Origin: Streptomyces spinoverrucosus
GTDB taxonomy: Bacteria > Actinomycetota > Actinomycetes > Streptomycetales > Streptomycetaceae
Assembly: GCF_006539505.1 (NCBI RefSeq)
Contig: NZ_BJND01000056.1
Coordinates: 1 to 62,912 of the forward strand
Reading direction: 5' to 3'
Length of the DNA stretch: 62,912 bases
Every line of letters starts with the position of its first letter. The stretch's first letter is position 1. The notes under the pieces are model-generated. The model saw only the letters and a program-made list of their open reading frames with translations. It ran no database searches and had not been told where the DNA came from. Position numbers and translations under genes: made by a program. Of the stretch, positions 17,071-24,969 are shown one piece after another.

Positions 17071-17776
17071 TCAGCGCTTGGCGACGAACACGTGGGAGGC
17101 GACGTCCGACTCCAGCTCGGCCGCCTCGCCGCCACTGCCCACCAGGACCCCGCCGGCCGACTCCGTCACGCTCACCACCGAACCGGGCTGCACACCCGCC
17201 CGGCGCAGCGTGTACATCAACTGCGCGTCCGTCTGGATCGGCTCACCGATCCGGCGCACGACGACCGTCTTGCCCTCCAGGCCCGGGTCGAGGTCGGCCA
17301 GCGAGACCATGCCCTCGTCCAGGAACGGGTCGGCGCCGTCCTTCTCGCCCAGCTCCTCCAGGCCCGGGATCGGGTTGCCGTACGGCGACTCGGTGGGGTG
17401 GCGCAGCAGCTCCAGGACCCGGCGCTCCACGGCCTCGCTCATCACGTGCTCCCAGCGGCAGGCCTCGGCGTGCACCTGCTCCCACTCCAGGCCGATCACG
17501 TCGACGAGCAGACACTCGGCGAGGCGGTGCTTGCGCATCACGCGGGTCGCCAGACGGCGGCCCTCGTCGGTGAGCTCCAGGTGCCGGTCGCTGGCCACGG
17601 ACACCAGGCCGTCGCGCTCCATCCGCGCCACCGTCTGGCTCACCGTCGGCCCGCTCTGGTCGAGCCGCTCGGCGATGCGGGCACGCATGGGGACCACACC
17701 TTCCTCTTCCAGCTCGAGGATGGTGCGGAGATACATCTCCGTGGTGTCGATCAGTCCGGACATACGTGCCCCTTGA
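17063..17776 (+). CDS. Antiparallel ORF over dmdR1 (possible Adm)
   Basis: 237 aa, GTG start. It covers all of dmdR1 on the opposite strand. The protein is Ser/Arg/Thr-rich without recognisable domains, as expected for an antisense frame. I list it because an antiparallel gene, adm, was reported at dmdR1 in S. coelicolor and linked to siderophore and antibiotic control. Another plus-strand frame (16972-17892) also spans the gene, so which frame corresponds to adm is not settled here. High-GC antisense ORFs arise by chance very often. Confidence 0.35.
   Translation: MNAQRLATNTWEATSDSSSAASPPLPTRTPPADSVTLTTEPGCTPARRSVYINCASVWIGSPIRRTTTVLPSRPGSRSASETMPSSRNGSAPSFSPSSSRPGIGLPYGDSVGWRSSSRTRRSTASLITCSQRQASACTCSHSRPITSTSRHSARRCLRITRVARRRPSSVSSRCRSLATDTRPSRSIRATVWLTVGPLWSSRSAMRARMGTTPSSSSSRMVRRYISVVSISPDIRAP
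17071..17763 (-). CDS. dmdR1: DtxR/IdeR-family iron-dependent repressor DmdR1
   Basis: 230 aa. Fe(II)-activated repressor of siderophore and iron-uptake genes. It has an N-terminal winged helix (about 1-70), a dimerisation/metal domain (about 70-140) and a C-terminal SH3-like FeoA-type domain (about 150-228). All metal ligands of DtxR fall at the same numbers: Met10, His79, Glu83, His98, Cys102, Glu105, His106. The ATG at 17763 has AAGGGG upstream; the frame stays open further, but the alignment supports this start. In S. coelicolor the dmdR1 locus also encodes the antiparallel protein Adm, and a matching antiparallel frame exists here (17063-17776). Confidence 0.95.
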   Translation of the reverse strand: MSGLIDTTEMYLRTILELEEEGVVPMRARIAERLDQSGPTVSQTVARMERDGLVSVASDRHLELTDEGRRLATRVMRKHRLAECLLVDVIGLEWEQVHAEACRWEHVMSEAVERRVLELLRHPTESPYGNPIPGLEELGEKDGADPFLDEGMVSLADLDPGLEGKTVVVRRIGEPIQTDAQLMYTLRRAGVQPGSVVSVTESAGGVLVGSGGEAAELESDVASHVFVAKR

Positions 17777-18041
17777 TTAGCTCTGCCGGAGGCTCGACCG
17801 CTCTCCGGCGCGTGCGCTGGCCCTGGCTTCAATTCTGCCGGATACCACCGACAACCGTGCCGCGCCGCCGAAACCGGGGGGCTGCATGCTGATACGTGAC
17901 TGCGGGGCGACGGCTGCGCAACTGCGGGACGCGCGGCACGGACACCGCCCGTACGCCCTGTTGACCCTGTTGACATTCCACTGGTCCAGACCGCACGGTG
18001 ATCCGCGACACAGGTGCGTCAAGCGGAGCGAAGGAGCTCAG

Positions 18042-18797
18042 ATGGGCGACAGCACGCCGGCCGACCAGTATCTCGATGCCGCGATCGGTCTGCTGCAGCG
18101 CGTCCGTGAGGAGGAGGCGGAGGCCATCGCGGCCGCCGGTGCGCTCCTCGCCGACACCGTCGCCGCCGGGGGCCGGCTGTTCGCCTTCGGCGCCGGGCAC
18201 TCCTCGCTCGCCGCGCAGGACGTCGTCTACCGCGCCGGTGGGCTCGCCCTGATGAACCTGCTCGCCGTGCCCGGGGTCGTCGGCGTCGACGTGATGCCCG
18301 CGACGCTGGGCTCCGCCCTGGAACGCGTCGACGGCCTCGCCGCCGCCGTCCTCGACTCCTCGCCGCTGCGCGCGGGCGACACCCTGGTGATCATCTCCCT
18401 CTCCGGCCGCAACGCCCTCCCCGTGGAGATGGCGATCAGCGCCCGCACCCTCGGCGTGCGGGTGATCGGCGTGACCTCGGTGGCATACGCCACGGAAACG
18501 ACGTCACGCCATGCCTCCGGTACGTACCTGAAGGACCACTGCGACATCGTCCTCGACTCGAAGATCGCGGTCGGCGACGCAGAACTCACCCACGACGCCG
18601 TCCCCGCCCCCTTCGCCCCCGCCTCCACGGTCGTGACCGCGGCCCTCCTCCAGGCGGTCATGGCCACAGCAGCCGTCAACCTGGCCGACCGCGGCATCGA
18701 GCCCCCGCTGCTGCGCTCGGGCAACGTGGACGGCGGGCACGACTGGAACCGGCGGGTGCTGGAGCAGTACGGGGACCGGATCTTCTACCGGCACTGA
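18042..18797 (+). CDS. SIS-domain phosphosugar-binding protein
   Basis: 251 aa, ATG 18042 behind AAGGAG. It has one SIS (sugar isomerase) domain with the phosphosugar loops FGAGHSS (about 46-52) and ISLSGRNALP (about 115-124), and TSVAYATETTSRHASG as the third segment. Relatives bind or isomerise phosphosugars such as GlcNAc-6-P. No kinase or PTS gene is adjacent, so the substrate is unknown. Divergent from dmdR1, as I recall for S. coelicolor, with a 278-bp gap. Confidence 0.9.
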   Translation: MGDSTPADQYLDAAIGLLQRVREEEAEAIAAAGALLADTVAAGGRLFAFGAGHSSLAAQDVVYRAGGLALMNLLAVPGVVGVDVMPATLGSALERVDGLAAAVLDSSPLRAGDTLVIISLSGRNALPVEMAISARTLGVRVIGVTSVAYATETTSRHASGTYLKDHCDIVLDSKIAVGDAELTHDAVPAPFAPASTVVTAALLQAVMATAAVNLADRGIEPPLLRSGNVDGGHDWNRRVLEQYGDRIFYRH

Positions 18798-19272
18798 GGC
18801 CGGGGGCTGTCCGGCGGGGGCGGGGGTCTGTCCCTCGGGGACGCGGACCTATCCGGCGGGCGCGGGCGCCGTCCGGCGGCGGGGGTCTGCCCTCCCCGAG
18901 GACGCGGATCTGCCCGGCGGGCGCGGCCGCCGTCCGGCAGCGGCAGGGGCGGCGGGAGTCGAGCCGGGGGCGCGGGGCTGGTCGGCGGGGCGGGGTTCGT
19001 GCCGCGGGGAGGGCGGATCTGTCCGGCGAGGGCGGGAGGGTGTCCCGCGGGGGCGAATCTGTCCAGTAAGCGCGGGCGCCGTCCGGCCGGGACGCGGGCC
19101 CGTCTCGCGCACAGGCCGGGGGGCTGCCCCGCAGGGACGGATCTGCATGGCGGGCGCGGGCGCGGTCGGGCCGAGGCAGGCGCCAATCCGGCCGAGGCAG
19201 GCGCCAATCCACCCGAAGCGGGCGTCAGCCCGGCCGAGGCGGCGTCAATCCGCCCGAGGCGGGCGTCAGTCC
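18798..19272. repeat. Degenerate GC-rich repeat array
   Basis: Downstream of the SIS gene the sequence is made of imperfect units around TCTGTCCGGCGGGCGCGGG (about 40-50 bp apart). It becomes a cleaner 21-bp tandem repeat at 19169-19272: two identical copies of GGCCGAGGCAGGCGCCAATC(C) followed by three variants. The last unit overlaps the stop codon of the PAS gene. Open frames through it are repeat artefacts. Confidence 0.7.
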
Positions 19273-20678
19273 GGCCGCTCCCCCAGTAGCCCCGCCAGGT
19301 CCAGCGCCGCCGCGATGCGGACCGCCACATCCTCGGCGTACACCGTGTCCGACCGTTCGAAAGCGCTGCGCCCGCTCCCCCGCAGAAACGTCACGACACC
19401 GAGCGTCCGCCCCCGGCTGCGCAGTACCGCGCACAGCGCGTGTACCGCGTCGGGCGGCCACTGCCGGGCCAGTGCCCACGCGCGCGCCTGCTCCGGCGAG
19501 ACACTGCCGACGCTCGCCCGGACAGTGCCGATCCGCTCCACGCACTGCAACGCCGGATGCCCCTCGCCATACCGCGTCGGCAACCCGGCCTGCCCCGCGA
19601 GCAGGCTCGGTCCCGGCGCACCCGACGGCGTACCGGCCACCCGCACCAGCCGGACCGGCCCCACGGACTCGGCGTCGGACAGCGCGCCGCCCGCCACCCG
19701 GTCGATCAGCGCGTGGTCGGCGAAACCGGCCAGCGCGAAGTCGAGGTGGACGGTCGCCGCCTCCGCCGGGTCCTCGCACTCCGCGGCCGCGCGGGCGGCC
19801 CGGTGCAACTGATTGCCGCGGAACCGCAGCAGCGCCGCCTCCTGCTCACCCTGCTTGGCCTCGGTCACGTCCTGGAACAGCCAGCCCACCCCGAGCGGAA
19901 CCGGTTCCTCCGCCAGCGGCGAGGCCAGCCGCAGAAAACCGCTGCGCCAGCAACGCCGCTTCTCACCCTCCGGCGTCCGCACACTCACCCAGATCTCCGC
20001 CGGCGCGGGCGGCGCACCCTCCGCCAGCACATGCGTGAGCGCGCTCTCCAGCTCCTCCACACCCTGCGCCAGCAACTCCCCCAGCGGCCGCCCCAGCAGC
20101 GACGTACGCCCCGTGCCCAGCGCCCGCGCCGCGTGCGCGTTCACCACCGCGGGCCGCAGATCGGCATCGACGAGGACGACACCCCAGCTCGCATCCTCGA
20201 ACAACGCCTCGCTCAGCGCGATGGACCGCTCCAGATCGATCTGCGCGTGCACCTCACTGAAGGCGCAGTACACCCCCGCGGGCTTGCCGTCCGGCCCCCG
20301 CACGGCCGCCGACTGCGTCCGTACGAGCACCCGCCCGCCGTCCTTCGTCAGCAGCGCGAACTCATGCACCTGGCGGCCCGGCGCATGCATGGCGGACATC
20401 AGCCGCCCCTCGACCTCCTCGGCGTCGGCACTGCGCACCGCCCACCCGGCGAAGCCGTGCCGCCCCACCGCCTCCTCCGCCGTCCAGCCGAGGATCCGCT
20501 CGGCCTCGCGGTTCCAGTGCGTCAGCACCCCGTCGGCGTCGAAAGCGCACAACGCCGCATCCATGCCGTCCAGCAGGGCGGCAAGCAGATCGGAACCACC
20601 CGAACCCTCCGGGCCGTCGGGCCCGGGCTCGTCCGGTCCGAGTTCGTCCGTGGTCCCACTACGCCGGGAAGCACTCAC
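19266..20678 (-). CDS. PAS-PAS-GAF sensor protein without output domain
   Basis: 470 aa. After an acidic N-terminal stretch there are two PAS domains (about 28-140, with FDADGVLTHWNREAERILGW; and about 145-265, with LVDADLRPAVVNAHAARALG) and a GAF-like domain (about 285-462, LLRFRGNQLHRAARAAAE to EDVAVRIAAALDLAGLLG). The PAS-GAF arrangement is common ahead of SpoIIE-type phosphatases in Streptomyces, but here the protein ends after GAF, with the stop inside a 21-bp repeat. Either a stand-alone sensor or one that lost its C-terminal effector. The start at 20678 is not fixed by a strong ribosome site. Confidence 0.82.
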   Translation of the reverse strand: MSASRRSGTTDELGPDEPGPDGPEGSGGSDLLAALLDGMDAALCAFDADGVLTHWNREAERILGWTAEEAVGRHGFAGWAVRSADAEEVEGRLMSAMHAPGRQVHEFALLTKDGGRVLVRTQSAAVRGPDGKPAGVYCAFSEVHAQIDLERSIALSEALFEDASWGVVLVDADLRPAVVNAHAARALGTGRTSLLGRPLGELLAQGVEELESALTHVLAEGAPPAPAEIWVSVRTPEGEKRRCWRSGFLRLASPLAEEPVPLGVGWLFQDVTEAKQGEQEAALLRFRGNQLHRAARAAAECEDPAEAATVHLDFALAGFADHALIDRVAGGALSDAESVGPVRLVRVAGTPSGAPGPSLLAGQAGLPTRYGEGHPALQCVERIGTVRASVGSVSPEQARAWALARQWPPDAVHALCAVLRSRGRTLGVVTFLRGSGRSAFERSDTVYAEDVAVRIAAALDLAGLLGERPD

Positions 20679-20836
20679 CTGGACCCCCTGCAGGCTGCGT
20701 CAGCACGAACGGCGCGTCGGTTCGCTCACTTGCAATCATTCAACTCGAACGTGACGCAGCCCACACGTGGTTCCCGCAATATTGCAGGAATCGTTGTACG
20801 CGGGAGACAGCACGACAACCGCACGACAACCGCCCA

Positions 20837-21673
20837 CTAACTCTCGATCACCGAAAGCCGCAGGTCAACCCACTCGTCCCGCTCCCCGGGCAGCACATAC
20901 CGGTCAACCTCGACGAACCCACGCGACTCGGCGAACCACAACCCGTCCCCATTGACCGCCAACACACACGTCTCCACCACCCCGGCCCCCAGCACGCGCG
21001 CGTACGCAAGCCCGTTCTCATACAGCACGCGCCCGATCCCCCGCCCCCGCCACTCGGGCAGCACCCGCGCGATCACGGTCACCGCACCCCCGTCCCGCTC
21101 AGCCGGCCGCACCGTCGAACACCCCACCAGCACCTCACCGACGTACGCGTTCTCCAGCCGATACCGCCCACTCCGCTCCCGCACCTCCTCCAGCGAAAGC
21201 GCCCCGGGCGGCACCACGACGTTGTGCACATGCCGCCACTGCTCCAGCATCCGCTCACCGTCGACAACCTCGATCCGCACCCCCTCCACAGGCCCGCGCC
21301 GCGCATACACCTCGATCTCGATCTTCATCCGAGCGTCCGCCAGCCCACACACCATCATCGTCGCGGCCGGCCGCACCTCCCCGAACACCCGCCGCAACAC
21401 CGGCCAGCACGACTCGAAGTCCTCCCGCTCGGGCAGCAGATACCGCACCCGCACAACGTCGGCAAACGTGCACCCCGCCTCGGACAACGCCGCGCCTATG
21501 TTCCGCAGACACTGCTCGGCCTGCTCCACAACATCGTCCGAGATGGTCATGCTCGCGTAATCGAACCCGGTCGTCCCCGACACATGCACCCAGTCCCCAT
21601 CGACAACGGCCCGCGCATACCCGATCCGCTCCTCGAACACCGACCCACTGAGAACTGCCCGCCGCTTTGTCAT
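20837..21673 (-). CDS. RidA-family / GNAT acetyltransferase fusion
   Basis: 278 aa, ATG 21673 (MTKRRAVLSG); upstream extension in frame looks non-coding. Residues 1-130 form a RidA/YjgF domain (VHVSGTTGFDY, AEQCLRNIGAALSEAGCTFADVVRVRYLL, IEIEVYARR), a family that hydrolyses reactive enamines/imines. Residues 135-278 form a GNAT acetyltransferase with the acetyl-CoA loop LPEWRGRGIGRVLYENG. The pairing suggests detoxification of an amino-acid-derived metabolite plus N-acetylation, but the substrate is unknown. Monocistronic; the IscB element lies just upstream. Confidence 0.88.
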   Translation of the reverse strand: MTKRRAVLSGSVFEERIGYARAVVDGDWVHVSGTTGFDYASMTISDDVVEQAEQCLRNIGAALSEAGCTFADVVRVRYLLPEREDFESCWPVLRRVFGEVRPAATMMVCGLADARMKIEIEVYARRGPVEGVRIEVVDGERMLEQWRHVHNVVVPPGALSLEEVRERSGRYRLENAYVGEVLVGCSTVRPAERDGGAVTVIARVLPEWRGRGIGRVLYENGLAYARVLGAGVVETCVLAVNGDGLWFAESRGFVEVDRYVLPGERDEWVDLRLSVIES

Positions 21674-21847
21674 GCCCGCAACGCTAGACCGTCCCCATGA
21701 GGTAACGGCGGGCTCACCGCACAGCGCGACGCAAGCCGCGATAGCAGCAAGGTCGGCCATACGTTCGGGGAATTCGAGGGATCCGCACGAACAGGCGATT
21801 CCGTGCGCTTCTGGCACCCCTCGTGCGCGCTGGTCAATAGCGTGATC

Positions 21848-22250
21848 GCCACACGAGAAAGGAGGTCACTCGCTCCCCGACCGCAAGGTCGCCGAGTGAC
21901 CAGCCCCAGTCATCGCGATCCGAAAGATCAGGGAGGTGCCACCGATGACTACGTTTCCTGCAGGCGAGCAGACCCACCAGGCTGTGCTTCCTCAGCAGCC
22001 TGCTCTGGAATCCGTGGGAGCAGACAACCCTGGGAGCAGGGACGAAACGGCTCACGGACACCCCGCCGCCGCGCGGGGCACCGGCAGGGAACATGGGCGA
22101 GGGGAGACCGGCGGGCAGGGCACCCGAGCCCGCCAGCGTCACGCCAAGAGCGCCGCCACGGTGGCGCAGGCGGCAGAGAACGGGAGCGGTGACACTCCCC
22201 CGCACAACAGCCCGCCGTACCAAGGCGGCATCGGCGCGAGCAGGGTTTTC
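21848..22250 (+). ncRNA. Putative omega RNA (guide-scaffold RNA) of IscB
   Basis: IscB nucleases use an RNA encoded directly upstream, with a guide at its 5' end. Here the region folds into perfect helices: 21864-21872 with 21893-21901 enclosing CGACC-GCAA-GGTCG (GNRA loop); 21908-21915 with 21943-21950 enclosing GATC-CGAAA-GATC; 21952-21957 with 22044-22049; 21978-21984 with 21996-22002; CCCTG-GGAG-CAGGG at 22028-22041; and CCCCGC/GCGGGG at 22061-22078. The order of the first two stems resembles known IscB omega RNAs. The 16 nt before the first helix, GCCACACGAGAAAGGA, would be the natural guide. The 3' end is approximate. Confidence 0.75.
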
Positions 22251-23606
22251 GTGTTGTCGAAGGAGGGGCACCCCCTCATGCCCTGCCATCCCGCCCGCGC
22301 CCGTGAGCTACTTCGGAAGAGTCGAGCCGTGGTCGCCCGGCACGTGCCCTTCACCATCCGGCTGAAGGACCGCACACTCGCCGAGTCGGAGGTGGACGGC
22401 GTGCAGTTACGCATCGACCCCGGCTCCAAAGGCACCGGCCTCGTCCTCACCGACGAGAAGAAAGAAACCAGCGACAACGGCGCCATCGTTACCGTCCGAC
22501 GCGGACTCGTCGCCGTCGAGCTCCAGCACCGCGCCGACCAGATCCGACACTGCATGCGACAACGCGCCGGCTACCGCCACAGACGCCGTTCGGCCAACTG
22601 CCGCTACCGCGCACCCCGCGCGAACAAACGGGCACACCCCGCAGGATGGCTGCCGCCCTCCCTGTGCCACCGCGTGGACACCACCCTCTCCCTGGCCAAC
22701 CGCCTGTGCCGCTACGCGCCCGTCACCGAGATCCACCTGGAAGCCGTTGCCTTCGACACGCACTCCCTCAGCGCAGGCAGACAACTCAGAGGGGCCGAGT
22801 ACGCCCAGGGAGCCCTCGCCGGAACCACAGCCCGCGCCTACCTACAGGCCAAGTGGGACAACGCCTGCGTCTACTGCGACGCCACGGGTGTTCCGTTGAA
22901 CATCGACCATCTCCACCCCCGCAGCCGGGGAGGCACCAACCGCATCACCAACCTCGTCCTCGCCTGCGTCCCCTGCAACCAAGCCAAGGGCAACACCCCG
23001 GTCGAGATCTTCCTCGCCCACCGGCCCGACCGGCTGGCCAGGATCCTCCAGCAGGTCAGGAAGCCTCTCCACGACGCCGCCGCCATGAACGCGACCCGCT
23101 GGCAGCTCATCGACGCGCTGGACACCCTCGGCAAACCCGTCCACAGCTGGCCGGGCGGGCTGACCAAGGGAAACCGAAGCGCCATGGGGCTGGCCAAGAC
23201 CCACACCTTGGACGCTCTGTCCGTGGGCCATCTGGACCACCAGGGCGGGGATGCGATCGTGCGATTCCCCAGCCAGGTCCTCGTCGCCAAGGCCACCGGA
23301 CGCGGCTCGTACGCTCGCACGACCCCGGATCGCTACGGATTCCCGCGCCTGCGGCGAGCCCGTACCAAGCAGCACTTCGGGTACGTCACCGGGGACCTGG
23401 TGCAGGCCACCGTGCCGACCGGCAGGTGGGCAGGCACATGGACGGGACGCATCTCCGTTCGTGCCCGTGGACAGCACAGTCTCTCGACGCCGGTAGGACG
23501 GTTCAATGTCTCCCACTGGAATCTACGGCTACTGCAGCGCGGCGACGGTTACGCCTACGACCTGCGGCCGGAAACAGGGCCGTCAAGTTCCCGGAAAATC
23601 GGTTGA
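22251..23606 (+). CDS. iscB: RNA-guided endonuclease IscB
   Basis: 451 aa from GTG 22251. The frame continues upstream to 21936, but that part is the RNA scaffold. The start may lie a few codons earlier (VFVLSKEG). Domains: N-terminal PLMP domain (KEGHPLMPCHPARARELLRK), RuvC-I (Asp56 in IDPGSKGTG), Arg-rich bridge helix (about 95-125, RQRAGYRHRRRSANCRYR), RuvC-II (Glu164 in HLEAVAFD), HNH (CVYC about 205, His220 in IDHLHPRSRGG, CNQAKGN), RuvC-III (His318 and Asp321 in THTLDALSVGH) and a C-terminal target-adjacent-motif-interacting-type domain. Both nuclease sites look intact. IscB is the family from which Cas9 arose. Confidence 0.93.
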   Translation: MLSKEGHPLMPCHPARARELLRKSRAVVARHVPFTIRLKDRTLAESEVDGVQLRIDPGSKGTGLVLTDEKKETSDNGAIVTVRRGLVAVELQHRADQIRHCMRQRAGYRHRRRSANCRYRAPRANKRAHPAGWLPPSLCHRVDTTLSLANRLCRYAPVTEIHLEAVAFDTHSLSAGRQLRGAEYAQGALAGTTARAYLQAKWDNACVYCDATGVPLNIDHLHPRSRGGTNRITNLVLACVPCNQAKGNTPVEIFLAHRPDRLARILQQVRKPLHDAAAMNATRWQLIDALDTLGKPVHSWPGGLTKGNRSAMGLAKTHTLDALSVGHLDHQGGDAIVRFPSQVLVAKATGRGSYARTTPDRYGFPRLRRARTKQHFGYVTGDLVQATVPTGRWAGTWTGRISVRARGQHSLSTPVGRFNVSHWNLRLLQRGDGYAYDLRPETGPSSSRKIG

Positions 23607-23662
23607 TGAGGCCGCCAATCGGTTCTTAGGGTGTGGTCACCGATGAGAGGAGGTGGTTCGGA

Positions 23663-23715
23663 GCATGTATGCACACCGGACGTCGGAGGTGGCTGCGGGC
23701 TAGCGGCCCGCCACC
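23663..23715 (+). repeat. Hairpins at the presumed right end of the IscB element
   Basis: GCAT-GT-ATGC (23663-23672) and a larger bulged stem, GGTGGC...GGGC / GCCC...GCCACC (23688-23715). IS200/IS605 ends carry small subterminal hairpins recognised by TnpA. Alternatively the larger stem is a terminator for iscB. Confidence 0.4.
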
Positions 23716-23780
23716 ACACGAAGTGCGGTGCCGGACCAGCGTGTGAGAAACACGCAGCCGGCCAATCCAACGCAGTCACC

Positions 23781-23844
23781 CGACCCGCGAGTCGCCGGTA
23801 ACGTCCGGCCGGCTCCTCCTTGGAGGAACCAGGCTCGCGGGTCG
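23781..23844. terminator. Long inverted repeat between iscB and citrate synthase
   Basis: Perfect 11-bp arms, CGACCCGCGAG (23781-23791) and CTCGCGGGTCG (23834-23844), enclose 42 nt that contain a second small stem (CTCCTCC-TTGG-AGGA). It lies just past the citrate synthase stop (23869) and may terminate that gene, or both convergent transcripts. Confidence 0.5.
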
Positions 23845-23868
23845 TCTGCGTTTGCAGTGGGCCTGGGC

Positions 23869-24969
23869 TCAGTGGGCGATGTCCTCGTAGCCCTCGATGG
23901 CGCGCGGGTCGCGGGGGCCCGGGCCGATGTAGTGGGCGGAGGGGCGGACCAGGCGGCCGGTGCGCTTCTGTTCGAGGATGTGGGCCGACCAGCCTGCCGT
24001 GCGGGCGCAGGTGAACATCGATGTGAACATGTGGGCCGGGACCTCGGCGAAGTCGAGCATGATCGCTGCCCAGAATTCGACGTTCGTGGCCAGGACTCGG
24101 TCCGGGCGGCGGTTGTGGAGTTCCTCCAGGGCCGCCTTTTCCAGGGCCTCGGCGACCTCGAAGCGGGGCGCGCCCAGGTCGCGGGCCGTGCGGCGCAGGA
24201 CTCGGGCTCGGGGGTCCTCGGCGCGGTAGACGCGGTGGCCGAAGCCCATGAGGCGTTCGCCCTTGTCCAGGGTCTTCTTGACGTAGGCCTCGGCGTCGCC
24301 GGTGCGTTCGATCTCCTCGATCATGTGCAGGACGCGGGAAGGGGCGCCGCCGTGGAGGGGGCCGCTCATGGCTCCTACGGCGCCGGAGAGCGCTGCCGCT
24401 ACGTCCGCGCCGGTCGATGCGATGACGCGCGCCGTGAAGGTGGAGGCGTTCATGCCGTGTTCGGCGGCGCTGGTCCAGTAGGCGTCGACGGCCGCCACGT
24501 GCTTCGGGTCGGGCTCGCCGCGCCAGCGGATCATGAAGCGTTCGACGACGGACTGGGCCTTGTCGATCTCGCGCTGCGGGACCATGGGGCGGCCCTGGCC
24601 GCGGGCGGACTGGGCGACGTAGGAGAGGGCCATGACGGCGGCGCGGGCGAGGTCCTCGCGGGCTTGCTCGGCGTCGATGTCGAGGAGGGGTTTGAGGCCC
24701 CACACCGGTGCGAGCATGGCGAGGGCCGACTGGACGTCCACGCGGATGTCGCCGGAGTGCACGGGGATGGGGAAGGGCTCGGCGGGCGGCAGGCCGGGGT
24801 TGAAGGCGCCGTCGACGAGCAGGCCCCAGACGTTGCCGAACGAGACGTGACCGACCAGGTCCTCGATGTCGACGCCCCGGTACCTGAGGGCGCCGCCCTC
24901 CTTGTCCGGTTCGGCGATCTCCGTCTCGAACGCGACGACTCCCTCAAGTCCGGGTACGAAGTCGGACAT
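23869..24969 (-). CDS. Citrate synthase (second, short form)
   Basis: 366 aa. Condenses oxaloacetate with acetyl-CoA, or possibly propionyl-CoA. Family motifs: EHGMNAST (His171), PLHGGAPSR (His206), MGFGHRVY (His245) and GWSAHILEQ. The usual catalytic Asp in NVDFY is Glu297 here (NVEFW), confirmed by a GAA codon. Such short actinobacterial paralogues often coexist with a main citrate synthase, so this may be a side-pathway or 2-methylcitrate-type enzyme. The ATG at 24969 is divergent from pdxH, as I recall for other Streptomyces. Confidence 0.93.
   Translation of the reverse strand: MSDFVPGLEGVVAFETEIAEPDKEGGALRYRGVDIEDLVGHVSFGNVWGLLVDGAFNPGLPPAEPFPIPVHSGDIRVDVQSALAMLAPVWGLKPLLDIDAEQAREDLARAAVMALSYVAQSARGQGRPMVPQREIDKAQSVVERFMIRWRGEPDPKHVAAVDAYWTSAAEHGMNASTFTARVIASTGADVAAALSGAVGAMSGPLHGGAPSRVLHMIEEIERTGDAEAYVKKTLDKGERLMGFGHRVYRAEDPRARVLRRTARDLGAPRFEVAEALEKAALEELHNRRPDRVLATNVEFWAAIMLDFAEVPAHMFTSMFTCARTAGWSAHILEQKRTGRLVRPSAHYIGPGPRDPRAIEGYEDIAH

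Larger units (their letters stand above)
21864..23715 (+). mobile_element. IscB-carrying IS200/IS605-like element (non-autonomous)
   Basis: The unit comprises the omega-RNA-like leader, iscB and small hairpins after the gene (23663-23672 and 23688-23715). No terminal inverted repeats are seen, as expected for this superfamily, and no tnpA transposase is present, so movement would need a transposase in trans. The left edge is set at the first scaffold helix. The right edge is a guess from the last hairpin. It sits between the RidA-GNAT gene and citrate synthase without breaking a recognisable gene. Confidence 0.6.

Noticed and set aside
18042..18797. Considered whether dmdR1 and the SIS gene share an iron box
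   Set aside because: No TTAGGTTAGGCTAACCTAA-like sequence is visible in the 17764-18041 gap.
18785..19330. Minus-strand 181-aa Pro/Arg/Ala repeat ORF downstream of the PAS gene
   Set aside because: Translation of the degenerate repeat array. It is not in the PAS frame and has no start signal.
21936..22250. N-terminal extension of IscB by 105 residues
   Set aside because: The extension has no similarity to any IscB N-terminus and coincides with the nested RNA helices. The PLMP domain begins at about 22240-22251.
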